Part shown: positions 1 through 5,646 of the stretch, piece by piece
Numbering within the stretch: the stretch's first letter is position 1
Layout of the letters: each line of letters begins with the position of its first letter
Source: Metabacillus indicus LMG 22858
GTDB lineage: Bacteria; Bacillota; Bacilli; Bacillales; Bacillaceae
Assembly: GCF_000708755.2 (NCBI RefSeq)
Contig: NZ_JGVU02000002.1
Coordinates: 496,001-560,000 of the forward strand
Reading direction: 5' to 3'
Length of the DNA stretch: 64,000 nt
Made by a program: the position numbers and the translations under genes
Notes under the pieces: generated by a model
Databases searched by the model: none
What the model was told of the DNA's origin: nothing
What the model saw: the letters and a program-made list of their open reading frames with translations, nothing else

Positions 1-684
1 CATTTGCAAAAAACTTCGTGAAAGCTCTCCTAACTCATCATCACGAGTAATATCAATGTCAACATTAAAATTCCCATCAGCCAGTGACTTTGTGGCTGTT
101 GTAAGTTTTGAGATTGGATTCACTAAATATTTTGCAGTAAAAAGAACCATAACGATACTCATAACAATCATCAATGCAAGCAGCCACGCAAATAAAATGT
201 GCATTTCGTTAAAAAGGAGCTTAATATCCGGTCTAAGGAAAAGAGCATACTTTTCCTTATTATGTGTTAACGGTACACCAATCGTATTCTTCAATTCGTT
301 TGCAAAAAAACCTGTGACGAATGTTCCCTGTGGAAAATTTAGAATACCGTGAAAAATATCACCGTTTAACACTTGTTCTTTAGCGGAATTAGACAGAGTA
401 TTTTCCCTAAATGGTGCACCGAAATAAGATTCCTTTCCAGAAATGTCAACCAAGAAAATTTGATACCCGGTCGAAGAGATATTATTCAAATAATCCTTAA
501 GATTTATATCAGGATGGTTCTCGGCAAATTCAGCAATATTTAACGCGATTTTTGTGTTTTTTTGATCATTGTAAGGTTTTAATTTTTGCTGATAATACGT
601 ATTGGAGATTAAAAAAGCAACTATCCCGCTAAAAATCATAATGCCAATAGTAATGACAACAAACTTCACATAGAGAGATTTCAT
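1..684 (-). CDS. hssS: Sensor histidine kinase HssS, N-terminal part (cut by window edge)
   Basis: About 228 N-terminal residues are present and the reading frame runs off the left edge. A first membrane helix spans roughly residues 7-29, an extracytoplasmic sensor segment follows to about 162, then a second helix (about 163-187) and a HAMP linker containing NPISKLTTATKSLADGNF. The kinase core lies outside the window. The ATG overlaps the stop of the response regulator (ATGA), so the two are translationally coupled. Position next to hrtBA and an HssR-like regulator points to the heme-sensing kinase HssS. Identity rests on context more than on sequence, because the sensor domain is poorly conserved. 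Confidence 0.8.
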   Translation of the reverse strand, partial: MKSLYVKFVVITIGIMIFSGIVAFLISNTYYQQKLKPYNDQKNTKIALNIAEFAENHPDINLKDYLNNISSTGYQIFLVDISGKESYFGAPFRENTLSNSAKEQVLNGDIFHGILNFPQGTFVTGFFANELKNTIGVPLTHNKEKYALFLRPDIKLLFNEMHILFAWLLALMIVMSIVMVLFTAKYLVNPISKLTTATKSLADGNFNVDIDITRDDELGELSRSFLQM

Positions 685-1361
685 CTGCGATTTGCCTCCA
701 GCGAATATCCAACTCCACGCACTGTCTTAATTTGAACATCATCCGTCAATTTAGAAAAACGTTCTCTTAACCTTTTTACATGAACATCAACAGTTCGTTC
801 ATCCCCTTCATAATCCAACCCCCAAATATGTTCTATTAGTTGATGACGAGAAAATACTTGCATGGGATTTAAAGCCAGAAAATACAGCAGTTCGAATTCC
901 TTTAAGGGTAAAAGAATTGTTCGATTCCCAATTTGAACCTCATAGTTTTTTTTATTTATCGCTGTATTACCTAAGTAAATTATAGATTCTTCTGAGTGTT
1001 TGTCGTATCGTCGCAATAAAGCTTCTATTCTAAAGTGTAATTCTTTTGGCTCAAATGGCTTGACCAGATAATCATCCGTCCCGGATCTAAATCCTTCTTC
1101 TTTATCCTCAATTTGATTCTTTGCTGTTAAGAGGATTACTGGTATATCATATTCCCTTCGAATCTCCCTTGTTAATGCATACCCATCCATAAAAGGCATC
1201 ATCACATCCACTACTGCTAAATCACATGCTTCTCTATTAAGAACTCCTAATGCTTCAGTACCGTCTTTTGCCTGAAATACTTTATATCCAGCTTCGGTTA
1301 AGTGAATATTTACTAGCTGTAAAATATTGATATCGTCATCTGCAATCAGAATAGTTGTCAT
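681..1361 (-). CDS. hssR: Response regulator HssR (OmpR/PhoB family)
   Basis: 226 residues: a receiver domain (about 1-115) with the acidic pocket ADDD near residue 8, phospho-acceptor Asp52 (VVDVMMP) and the switch lysine in LVKPF, then an OmpR-type winged helix (about 128-222) with the motif YEGDERTVDVHVKRLR. From memory it closely resembles staphylococcal HssR, which activates the heme exporter HrtAB when HssS senses heme. It is separated from hrtA by about 150 bp holding a terminator, so it probably has its own promoter. An HssR-type direct repeat upstream of hrtB supports the assignment. Confidence 0.85.
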   Translation of the reverse strand: MTTILIADDDINILQLVNIHLTEAGYKVFQAKDGTEALGVLNREACDLAVVDVMMPFMDGYALTREIRREYDIPVILLTAKNQIEDKEEGFRSGTDDYLVKPFEPKELHFRIEALLRRYDKHSEESIIYLGNTAINKKNYEVQIGNRTILLPLKEFELLYFLALNPMQVFSRHQLIEHIWGLDYEGDERTVDVHVKRLRERFSKLTDDVQIKTVRGVGYSLEANRR

Positions 1362-1438
1362 TCTCTATTCTCCTATTTTATTTTGATTAAATATTATTGC
1401 TTCATTTAAAAGGACATTTAGTAAATAATAACAAATAA

Positions 1439-1466
1439 ACAGCCCAGCAGAAATATGCAGGCTGTT
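1439..1466 (-). terminator. Terminator of hrtBA
   Basis: An inverted repeat AACAGCC/GGCTGTT with a 15-nt loop lies just past the hrtA stop. On the minus strand it is followed by a T-rich stretch. It separates hrtBA from hssRS. Confidence 0.6.
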
Positions 1467-1511
1467 CCTTTGCATTTTACTTGCATTAAAGATTCTCTAG
1501 CTTTCAGAATG

Positions 1512-2198
1512 TTAATTTCCGCTCTGCAAAACCATTCCATCACTCATTTTGATGACATGGTCAACATATGAAAGCAATTCTTCGTCATGGGTAACCATCA
1601 ATACAGTAATGTTTAATGATTTAGTTAAATCTTGAATTAACGACATAATGTCTTGAGATCTTTTTGAATCTAAACTTGCAGTCGGTTCATCTGCAAAGAG
1701 AATATTAGGTTTATGGATCATCGCACGAGCGATTGCCACTCGTTGTTTTTCCCCGCCCGATAATGAAGATGGATAAGCCTTTTTCCGATGATCCATTTCA
1801 ACTAGTTTTAGGATTTTATTAACTTCTCTTTTTTGTTCATATTTCTTTAATTTAGATTCAGAGACCTCAAGCATCAGCATTAGCTGTTCTTCAACTGTAA
1901 GAAAAGGAACAAGATGTGCAAACTGAAAGACAAAACCAAATTTGCTTGCCCGTATTTTTCGAACCTGTTCAGAACTCATAGAAGTCATATTCTTACCATC
2001 AAATACAACGTGCCCATTTGATGGAGGCTGCAGTCCTGCAGCGATTGTAAGGAGAGTACTTTTACCAGAGCCTGAGGCACCCACTAATGCTGTTACCTCT
2101 CCTTCTTTAAGAGAAAGGTTAATTCCTTTTAGGATTTCTTCCTCTATCTCACCAGTAGTAAATGTTTTTCTTACTTCATCAAGTGTAAAGATTGTCAT
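1512..2198 (-). CDS. hrtA: Heme efflux ABC transporter ATP-binding protein HrtA
   Basis: 228 residues from the chosen ATG (MTIFTLDEV), preceded by AAGGAGAGG. An in-frame extension to 2273 would overlap hrtB and lacks a ribosome site. It has Walker A GASGSGKST, the ABC signature LSGGEKQR, Walker B ILFADEPT and the H-loop MVTHD. It starts 1 bp after the stop of the permease hrtB, forming a two-gene operon. With HrtB it should use ATP to expel excess heme from the membrane. The general MacB/LolD-like class is certain; heme specificity is inferred from HssRS next door. Confidence 0.85.
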   Translation of the reverse strand: MTIFTLDEVRKTFTTGEIEEEILKGINLSLKEGEVTALVGASGSGKSTLLTIAAGLQPPSNGHVVFDGKNMTSMSSEQVRKIRASKFGFVFQFAHLVPFLTVEEQLMLMLEVSESKLKKYEQKREVNKILKLVEMDHRKKAYPSSLSGGEKQRVAIARAMIHKPNILFADEPTASLDSKRSQDIMSLIQDLTKSLNITVLMVTHDEELLSYVDHVIKMSDGMVLQSGN

Positions 2199-2199
2199 A

Positions 2200-3234
2200 T
2201 TAAGCCTCTCCTTGCTGTATTGCCTGCAATGGTTCGATCTTTTTGATTTGAATACCTGATAGTGTAGCTCCAATAAATCCTATCATCAGGAAAATGACAG
2301 ATAATTGTGCTGTTGTTTCAAAAGTTAAATGGAATGGCATTCCTTCAGGCGCAGCCATACTGAAAACTTGACTAAGAGTTATAGACATAATAAGTGCAAT
2401 TGATGTAATAAAAAACATTTGTGTCCACATCATTTTAAATAGTCTGCTTGTTTTTATACCAATTGCTTTTAAAATACCGTATAAACCGATTTTCTGAACG
2501 TTCATCATGTAGAAAAAGATAGCAAACAGCATTCCGCTAATGACAACTAAAAACCAGACAATCATATTTAAAGACATCTGTTCTGCATTATAACTTGGAA
2601 TTGTCTGGAGGAAATCTTTGTTTGAAAATGATTGTAAACCAGTGAATTCTTGTGAAGAATCTCCTCCCGGTATGAAAATCAATTGCATCTCCGTCATTCG
2701 ATACATTTCTTGATAATTCTTCATCTGTATATATGCAACAGGGGTATGACTATATTTCTTTTGATCAACAAAACCCTTTACGATAAATTCACCGCTAAAT
2801 TGATTATTAGTCAAGGTATCTCCAACCTTTATACCTTTATTCTTCAATGAGCTATCTACTATAATTTCCCCATCTTTAACATCTTCAAATAACTTTGAAT
2901 CAGTGGATGCAACAAAGGCGACACTTTGTTGTTTATCATCTTTGTCATTTAGAAAACCCATTTGAATAGAAAAGGCCACAGCATCTTTTTGTTTGTTTAG
3001 TATTTCTTTTTGTATATCACTGTCTATTCTAGATAGGTTATAAGTTTCCTCAGCGTCTTTATTCATATAAAATTGCCCTTTTGGTAAATCTTTAATGAGG
3101 GCAGCATTGTCTTGCGATAGTCCATTTGCCAAACCAGATATGATAAATGTTAATAAACTTACGAGAAAAACAATTGAACCTAAAATCAAAAATCTCACTT
3201 TATTTTTCTTGATTTCTTTCCATGCAATATTCAT
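2200..3234 (-). CDS. hrtB: Heme efflux ABC transporter permease HrtB (FtsX-like)
   Basis: 344 residues with the FtsX/MacB layout: one N-terminal membrane helix (about 14-37), a large extracytoplasmic domain (about 40-225) and three C-terminal helices (about 228-250, 275-300, 310-330). The start is preceded by GGGAGG. It is first in the hrtBA operon. A direct repeat like the HssR operator lies about 50 bp upstream, so it is probably induced by heme through HssRS. Confidence 0.83.
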   Translation of the reverse strand: MNIAWKEIKKNKVRFLILGSIVFLVSLLTFIISGLANGLSQDNAALIKDLPKGQFYMNKDAEETYNLSRIDSDIQKEILNKQKDAVAFSIQMGFLNDKDDKQQSVAFVASTDSKLFEDVKDGEIIVDSSLKNKGIKVGDTLTNNQFSGEFIVKGFVDQKKYSHTPVAYIQMKNYQEMYRMTEMQLIFIPGGDSSQEFTGLQSFSNKDFLQTIPSYNAEQMSLNMIVWFLVVISGMLFAIFFYMMNVQKIGLYGILKAIGIKTSRLFKMMWTQMFFITSIALIMSITLSQVFSMAAPEGMPFHLTFETTAQLSVIFLMIGFIGATLSGIQIKKIEPLQAIQQGEA

Positions 3235-3281
3235 CTTTCATTTCCTCCCATCTCTTCTTGACATCCATAGTTTATTATTCG

Positions 3282-3301
3282 AATATGAACGGAAGATGAA
3301 C
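3282..3301 (-). promoter_or_regulatory. HssR-type direct repeat upstream of hrtB
   Basis: On the minus strand the site reads GTTCATCTT, two bases, GTTCATATT. The known staphylococcal HssR target is a direct repeat of GTTCATATT separated by 2 nt, so this matches with one mismatch and exact spacing. It sits 48 bp before the hrtB start. Confidence 0.75.
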
Positions 3302-3344
3302 AGTAAATTACATTTGAAATGAATATTAATGAATAATGAAAAGA

Positions 3345-3371
3345 AAAAACCTGCATGGCTGCAGGTTTTAA
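3345..3371 (-). terminator. Terminator after the 199-residue gene
   Basis: A near-perfect hairpin AAAACCTGCA/TGCAGGTTTT with a tetraloop and a U-rich tail on the minus strand lies 11 bp past the stop at 3382. Confidence 0.8.
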
Positions 3372-3381
3372 CAAAGTGTAT

Positions 3382-3981
3382 CTATTCCGTTTTTTCTAAT
3401 GCTTCTGCCAGCTGAAAAAGGAAGCTGTAGAGCTTTTCAAACATTTCTTCGAGTGCATCCTCTTCGCTGAAGTCCGCGAGCAAGGCGCTGTCAAAATTGA
3501 CATCCCACATTCCGTCCTTATCATTGAAAAGAACCTCAAATTTCTCAGAATCACCACCGGCTTTTTGCAGGAAGTATTCTTTTAGCGCTGTTCCTTTTGC
3601 CTTTTTATATTTTAAACCAAGCAGGAACTTATAGGTTGAAAACACGTCATCATGCTCAAATGAAATGTTTTCTGCCCCGACATAGTCAAACCAGTCAGAT
3701 TCAATATAGATGAATTCCGATTTGTTTATTTTCACATATGTTGCTTTTTCCTTAAGGAAGGATTCCGGATTCTCAGCAGAGATCAGCTCTTCTGTTTCCT
3801 TGTTTACGCGCTCAAGATACGCTTTTGCAAAACGTGGAAAATCGGGTTCCTCAACTTTTACGTTCTCTGGCAGAAAACCGTTCTTCTCTGCATACATTTT
3901 TTCTGTGGTATAGATTCCAATCGCATCCGTTTTTTCCTCGATCAGATGCTGGATATACGTTTTCATTTTATTTTGCAGCAT
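3382..3981 (-). CDS. Conserved hypothetical protein (199 aa)
   Basis: A soluble acidic protein of 199 residues that I cannot assign to a named function. It has no signal peptide or membrane helix. The N-terminus (YIQHLIEEKTDAIGIYTTEK) is helical and charged, and the C-terminus is rich in Glu/Asp (DFSEEDALEEMFEKLYSF). It has its own terminator. It lies downstream of rtp but behind rtp's terminator, so it is probably transcribed alone. Similar proteins in Bacillus are, as I recall, sometimes labelled branched-chain aminotransferase; I see no PLP-enzyme motif here and do not support that name. Confidence 0.75.
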   Translation of the reverse strand: MLQNKMKTYIQHLIEEKTDAIGIYTTEKMYAEKNGFLPENVKVEEPDFPRFAKAYLERVNKETEELISAENPESFLKEKATYVKINKSEFIYIESDWFDYVGAENISFEHDDVFSTYKFLLGLKYKKAKGTALKEYFLQKAGGDSEKFEVLFNDKDGMWDVNFDSALLADFSEEDALEEMFEKLYSFLFQLAEALEKTE

Positions 3982-4047
3982 AGTTCATATCCTCCATTAC
4001 TTCCAATTCACTTCTTATCATAACCCAACAGCAGACAAGATGAAACA

Positions 4048-4078
4048 AAGAGAGAATCCTACCCGCGGATTCTCTCTT
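4048..4078 (-). terminator. Terminator of rtp
   Basis: A 12-bp stem AAGAGAGAATCC/GGATTCTCTCTT with a short loop overlaps the end of rtp. It is followed by a U-rich tail on the minus strand. Confidence 0.75.
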
Positions 4079-4445
4079 ATGTGTAATTATCCTGAAGCGC
4101 TTTTCCGAGCAGTTTCTGGCATCTGTCAAGCTCGGTTTTCAGCTGCTTTTTATATAGCTTTGCTTTTTCGTAATCCTCGAATTGATAATATACGACCTCC
4201 TGAAGCTTCATCCCCTCTTTTTTCCGCTTGACCTGTTTTAAAATGCCGTCTTCGATCAGTTCGTGCAGGGACTTGTAAACCTCTGAATGATTTGGCCTGT
4301 ATCCGTAAATTCTGAACTCATCGCGCAGAACATCAAGAAGCTTCAGGCCGTAGAGTCTGTCCTGCTCTGTCATACGAATCATATAAAGCTTTAAAAAGGC
4401 TCTTTGCTTCAGCAAAAAACCGCTGGCACTTCTCTTCTCGCCCAT
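4077..4445 (-). CDS. rtp: Replication termination protein Rtp
   Basis: 122 residues from the chosen ATG (MGEKRSASGF), exactly the length of Bacillus subtilis RTP, which from memory it matches almost throughout (FLLKQRAFLKLYMI, MTEQDRLYGLKLLDVLR, KKEGMKLQEVVYYQF). An ATG three codons upstream abuts AAGGAG directly and is too close to be the start. RTP is a winged-helix dimer. Two dimers bind each Ter site and stop a replication fork coming from one side by blocking the helicase. The upstream region holds several Ter-like sites, one between start and promoter, which suggests autorepression as in B. subtilis. Confidence 0.95.
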   Translation of the reverse strand: MGEKRSASGFLLKQRAFLKLYMIRMTEQDRLYGLKLLDVLRDEFRIYGYRPNHSEVYKSLHELIEDGILKQVKRKKEGMKLQEVVYYQFEDYEKAKLYKKQLKTELDRCQKLLGKALQDNYT

Positions 4446-4470
4446 TGAAGACATCTCCTTTTACAGTTTT

Positions 4471-4487
4471 ACATGTTCTAACTATTC
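4471..4487 (+). promoter_or_regulatory. Candidate Ter B-site facing right
   Basis: ACATGTTCTAACTATTC matches the strong half of the B. subtilis Ter consensus (CTATGTACYAAATNTTC) at 12 of 16 fixed positions. It carries the same GTTC variant as the two opposing sites below. The weak A half to its left is poor. It lies 25 bp upstream of the rtp start, where binding would repress rtp. Its orientation would stop a fork coming from the right. Confidence 0.45.
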
Positions 4488-4577
4488 AATGTTTTATAAG
4501 AAATTCCTGCATCTTAAGGGAAAATAAGCCTTTTGACCCTTTTGAAACCTGGGCGAGGTTAAAATTATAGGGATATT

Positions 4578-4606
4578 GGAATTTTGGTACGTGTTTTTAT
4601 TTATCA
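4578..4606 (-). promoter_or_regulatory. Weak Ter-like site facing left
   Basis: On the plus strand GGAATTTTGGTACGTGT, read in reverse, matches 11 of 16 positions of the Ter B half. The following A half fits partly. It is the weakest of the four candidates but keeps the exact GTAC core. Confidence 0.3.
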
Positions 4607-4608
4607 TT

Positions 4609-4625
4609 GATTATTTGGAACATAG
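4609..4625 (-). promoter_or_regulatory. Candidate Ter B-site facing left
   Basis: The minus strand reads CTATGTTCCAAATAATC, matching the Ter B half at all but two fixed positions (A to T in the core and one T to A). The A half is not clear. It would stop a fork coming from the left. Confidence 0.6.
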
Positions 4626-4705
4626 TTTTAGAAGAATGATAAAGTCGGTTTTCTTTTACTTATGGTCGTTTTTATCCTAGTAATTTCTGAAGTAAAATAA
4701 CTGTT

Positions 4706-4734
4706 GATTATTTAGAACATGGTTCAATTAATAA
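4706..4734 (-). promoter_or_regulatory. Candidate full Ter site facing left
   Basis: The minus strand B half reads CCATGTTCTAAATAATC (13 of 16 fixed positions). The adjoining A half, TTATTAATT then three bases, fits KMACTAANW at 6 of 8. It repeats the 4609 site in the same direction 97 bp away (shared GATTATTTRGAACAT). Confidence 0.6.
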
Positions 4735-4749
4735 ACGCTTACAAAAGAA

Positions 4750-4777
4750 AAGGACCTGATTGAATCATCAAGTCCTT
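4750..4777 (-). terminator. Terminator of the 48-codon gene
   Basis: The hairpin AAGGACCTGAT/ATCAAGTCCTT with one mismatch is followed on the minus strand by TTTTCTTTTG. Confidence 0.7.
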
Positions 4778-4782
4778 GGTGT

Positions 4783-4929
4783 CTATTCGTTTTTTTCAAT
4801 AAAGTATGGATTAAATCCGAGATTTTTTCTCATTTCATCGGTAATTTGCAGATCCTCTGCAGCAGCTGCTGATGCATTTTCATTTTCTGCCTGAATGCTT
4901 CCATCGTAATGCATAGGTTTTTGTTCCAT
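4783..4929 (-). CDS. Small conserved-looking protein (48 aa)
   Basis: A 48-residue reading frame starting MEQKPMHYDG and ending NPYFIEKNE. It has an AGGAG ribosome site 11 bp upstream, an extended -10 (TGGTATAAT) about 30 bp upstream and a terminator right after the stop. That full set of signals makes it a real gene despite its size. The protein is acidic, contains an Ala run and has no membrane segment or Cys. I do not recognise a family; small strain-variable proteins of this kind in Bacillus are often sporulation-associated, but nothing here shows that. Confidence 0.65.
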   Translation of the reverse strand: MEQKPMHYDGSIQAENENASAAAAEDLQITDEMRKNLGFNPYFIEKNE

Positions 4930-4960
4930 AAGAATGACCACTCCTGCCCTTTTTGTGTAA

Positions 4961-4966
4961 ATTATA
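4961..4966 (-). promoter_or_regulatory. -10 element of the 48-codon gene
   Basis: A perfect TATAAT on the minus strand preceded by TGG (extended -10). No convincing -35 is seen 17 bp upstream, which extended -10 promoters tolerate. Confidence 0.55.
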
Positions 4967-5068
4967 CCATGTTAACCCAAAAATATCCTTATTAATAAGT
5001 AAATATTCCTGAAAATGAACAAGGTATTCAAATTACTGTTAGAGTGCCCTCAGTTCGTTGTATCAATC

Positions 5069-5097
5069 AAAAAAAGACAGGGAAAAATTCTCCTGTC
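5069..5097 (-). terminator. Terminator of the formate dehydrogenase operon
   Basis: GACAGG/CCTGTC stem with a U-run (seven A on the plus strand) lies 10 bp past the stop of the DUF1641 gene. Confidence 0.75.
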
Positions 5098-5106
5098 TCC
5101 TGCTTC

Positions 5107-5646
5107 TTATTCCAATGTGTGATCTTTGAACCTTGCCTGATCCTCTTTGCTCCTAGTCCCTTTCTCTACATGCTGCGTTTCTTCTCCCATTCCCTTTAAA
5201 AAGGTAATGAGCAGGGTCACTGCCCGGTTCACTTCAGGATCTTTGAGAGATTTCGCGAGATCGAAATAGCCTGTTTTTTCGTTCGTTTCTTTGTTTTCAG
5301 CCACTCTTGCAATTCCGGAGTTCACCTTCATTAAAAATGGTTCAAGCTGTTTGACGTTTATCATGCCGAGAACGCCGGTCATCAGAAGCAGATTTTTTAT
5401 AGTATTTGCTGTTTCTTTGTTGTCAGCGGTTTTTACAAGAATGTCCAATACTTTGTCACCTTGCCCAAAAAGGCCATTCATAAGCGAGAGTATGCCTTTA
5501 TCCTGCATATGATGAAGGATTTCAAGTGTGTCCTTAATCACTTCTTTATGAGTGATCAGGGCATCTTCGATTTCTCTTAAATCCCTGCTTCTTTTTTCTT
5601 CGTCCGATAATTCCTGCCGGACAATGGTTTTAGTTGCTTTTGCCAC
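5107..5646 (-). CDS. yjgD: DUF1641 protein, formate dehydrogenase partner (YjgD-like)
   Basis: 179 residues from a GTG start (VAKATKTIVRQ) preceded by AGGAGGGG. The start lies 17 bp inside the 3' end of the formate dehydrogenase gene, so translation is coupled. The body matches the DUF1641 family (LLMTGVLGMINVKQLEPFL, then a helical tail). Members always seem to sit beside cytosolic formate dehydrogenases such as B. subtilis YjgC/YjgD. The role is unproven; a small subunit or chaperone of the large subunit is likely. No cofactor motif or membrane helix is visible. An in-frame ATG at 5721 is less likely because it has no ribosome site. Confidence 0.85.
   Translation of the reverse strand: MAKATKTIVRQELSDEEKRSRDLREIEDALITHKEVIKDTLEILHHMQDKGILSLMNGLFGQGDKVLDILVKTADNKETANTIKNLLLMTGVLGMINVKQLEPFLMKVNSGIARVAENKETNEKTGYFDLAKSLKDPEVNRAVTLLITFLKGMGEETQHVEKGTRSKEDQARFKDHTLE

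Noticed and set aside
4729-4744. cre site near ATAAACGCTTACA
   Set aside because: Two mismatches to the consensus and no promoter to act on; it lies between a Ter candidate and a terminator.
4454-5107. dif recombination site near the terminus
   Set aside because: I searched for the Bacillus dif-like sequence around rtp and saw no convincing match.
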